Shown here one piece after another: positions 63,036-64,000 of a stretch of DNA of 64,000 bases. Numbering within the stretch: position 1 is the first letter of the stretch; every line of letters starts with the position of its first letter. A program made the translations under genes and the position numbers. The stretch is from positions 458,772 to 522,771 of the forward strand of contig UESW01004621.1 of assembly GCA_900491605.1 (NCBI GenBank), given 5' to 3'. The notes under the pieces were generated by a model. That model saw only the letters and a program-made list of their open reading frames with translations, had not been told where the DNA came from and did no database searches. This DNA comes from Calamus simplicifolius. Taxonomy: Eukaryota > Streptophyta > Magnoliopsida > Arecales > Arecaceae.

Positions 63036-64000
63036 GTTAAGAATCCTTCGCTTGATCCTAGTGCCCGCACCAATTCTCTCAGGACGGGAAGAACTCGACC
63101 CCGTCAAGTATGGGTCATTCTGGCTCTGGTATCTCTCTAGTAGGTCTAGGTTGAGGTGTTGCAAGTCCTCTCGAGTAATCCATGAATTATCAGATTTGGG
63201 GCGACCCTGCCATCGGACCAGGTAGCGTTGATAACCGCGGTTCCGGATTGTAATGGCTTGATCATCTAGGATACGCTCGATCCGCTCTCCTCGCTCAGGT
63301 AAAATTGGTGATGGACACTCTTGGGTAGGTTCGTTCATGAAAGGAGGGTTATGTCCAAAGTACTCACTAAGAATCGCTGTCGGTTCCCTATATTCTACTA
63401 GGTCTACAATATTGAAGGTAAAGCTAATGCCCCAATCCGAGGGCAGATCTAGCACATAGGCATTGGGTCCTACCTTCTCTATTATTTTAAAGGGATCAGC
63501 TCCACGAGCATGAAGTTTCTTAACGGTCCCTGGTGGGAACCGTTCAGGCCTAAGCCTAACCATGACATAATCCCCTACACTGAACTCTTTGGCTCTTCTT
63601 CGGGAGTTAGCCAGTCTTTTATAAGTTTCATTACTTAGATTTATTTTCTGGCTAATGTCCTTATGTAAGTCTTTGATATGCTGTGTAAATGCTTGTGCAG
63701 ACTCTGAGACTCGTGTGTGGAGGGGTAAAGGAATTAGATCAAGTGGACGATTAGGCTTGTACCCATGGACTATCTCAAATGGACTCTTGCCTGTGGACCT
63801 GTTCACTGAGCTATTGTAGGCGAACTCTGCACGAGACAGTAATAAATCCCACGTCCCTAGGTGTTTGCCTACAAGGCACCTACGAAGGTTTCCTAGACTA
63901 CGGTTTACCACTTCAGTTTGCCCATCCATTTGGGGGTCAAAGGCTGTGGAAAAATTAAGTTTGGTCCCTAACAGATGCCATAGTGTTTTCCAAAAGTAGC
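63036..64000 (-). pseudogene. pol: Ty3/gypsy chromovirus integrase C-terminus and chromodomain (partial)
   Basis: The open frame continues beyond the window's right edge. It contains the last catalytic residue region (DGQTEVVNRSLGNLRRCL; the usual H of HPQTDGQTE is D here) and FAYNSSVNRSTGKSPFEIVH. The GPF-like motif ADPFKIIEKVGPNAYVL and a chromodomain-like end, RYLVRWQGRPKSDNSWI, follow. The native stop (TAG at 61531-61533) lies across the solo LTR, which replaces the last few residues with an early stop at 63030. It is a different chromovirus lineage from the two elements on the left. Confidence 0.88.

Overview
The window is plant nuclear DNA. It holds a nuclear ribosomal DNA spacer, then a transposon-rich arm with a few gene remnants and one intact gene. 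The 18S and 25S ends are plant-type, the LTR retrotransposons belong to plant Ty3/gypsy chromovirus and Ty1/copia lineages, and most primer sites match plant initiator tRNA-Met. The coding style and retroelement families suggest a non-grass monocot (palm or banana-like order), but that is a guess.

Region 1 (1-23980) is one rDNA intergenic unit read left to right: the 25S 3' end (1-432), a GC-rich spacer with subrepeats, and the 18S 5' part (23470-23980). The spacer is split by a 16.7 kb minus-strand Ty3/gypsy chromovirus (2996-19713, target duplication GTAGG). That element is split in turn inside gag by a 9.8 kb plus-strand Tekay/Del-like chromovirus (7501-17344, target duplication GGCGG). 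Removing the inner element restores an open gag-protease frame in the outer one. The outer element landed in a GGTAGGGGG-type box that recurs four times in the spacer and resembles a plant Pol I start site.

Region 2 (23981-33000) starts at a single N that joins 18S to the middle of a copia integrase, so the join is suspect. It holds the 3' half of a copia element with its LTR, then about 5.8 kb of AT-rich DNA carrying an old LTR remnant, an imperfect terminal-inverted-repeat element, and a SINE-like insertion with a 17 bp target duplication.

Region 3 (33000-46500) has a first exon of a PLP-homeostasis (YggS/PLPBP) gene and a broken two-pore K+ channel fragment. Next comes a 3.2 kb near-perfect palindrome (foldback element) studded with GGTGTCG motifs, with an intact coiled-coil reading frame in each arm. 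A three-unit minisatellite follows, then a 4.5 kb internally deleted chromovirus with 99%-like LTRs.

Region 4 (46576-55090) is the one gene that looks intact: a five-exon GDSL esterase/lipase of 376 codons on the minus strand. Its fourth intron carries a 6.7 kb defective copia element with a GGTCG target duplication.

Region 5 (55091-64000) holds two adjacent MITEs, fragments of copia LTRs, the end of a copia RNase H, and the 3' end of a third chromovirus whose last codons are interrupted by a 1.48 kb solo LTR (target duplication GTTAA). Coordinates of element ends come from reading LTR termini and target duplications directly. Family names are from motif recognition only.
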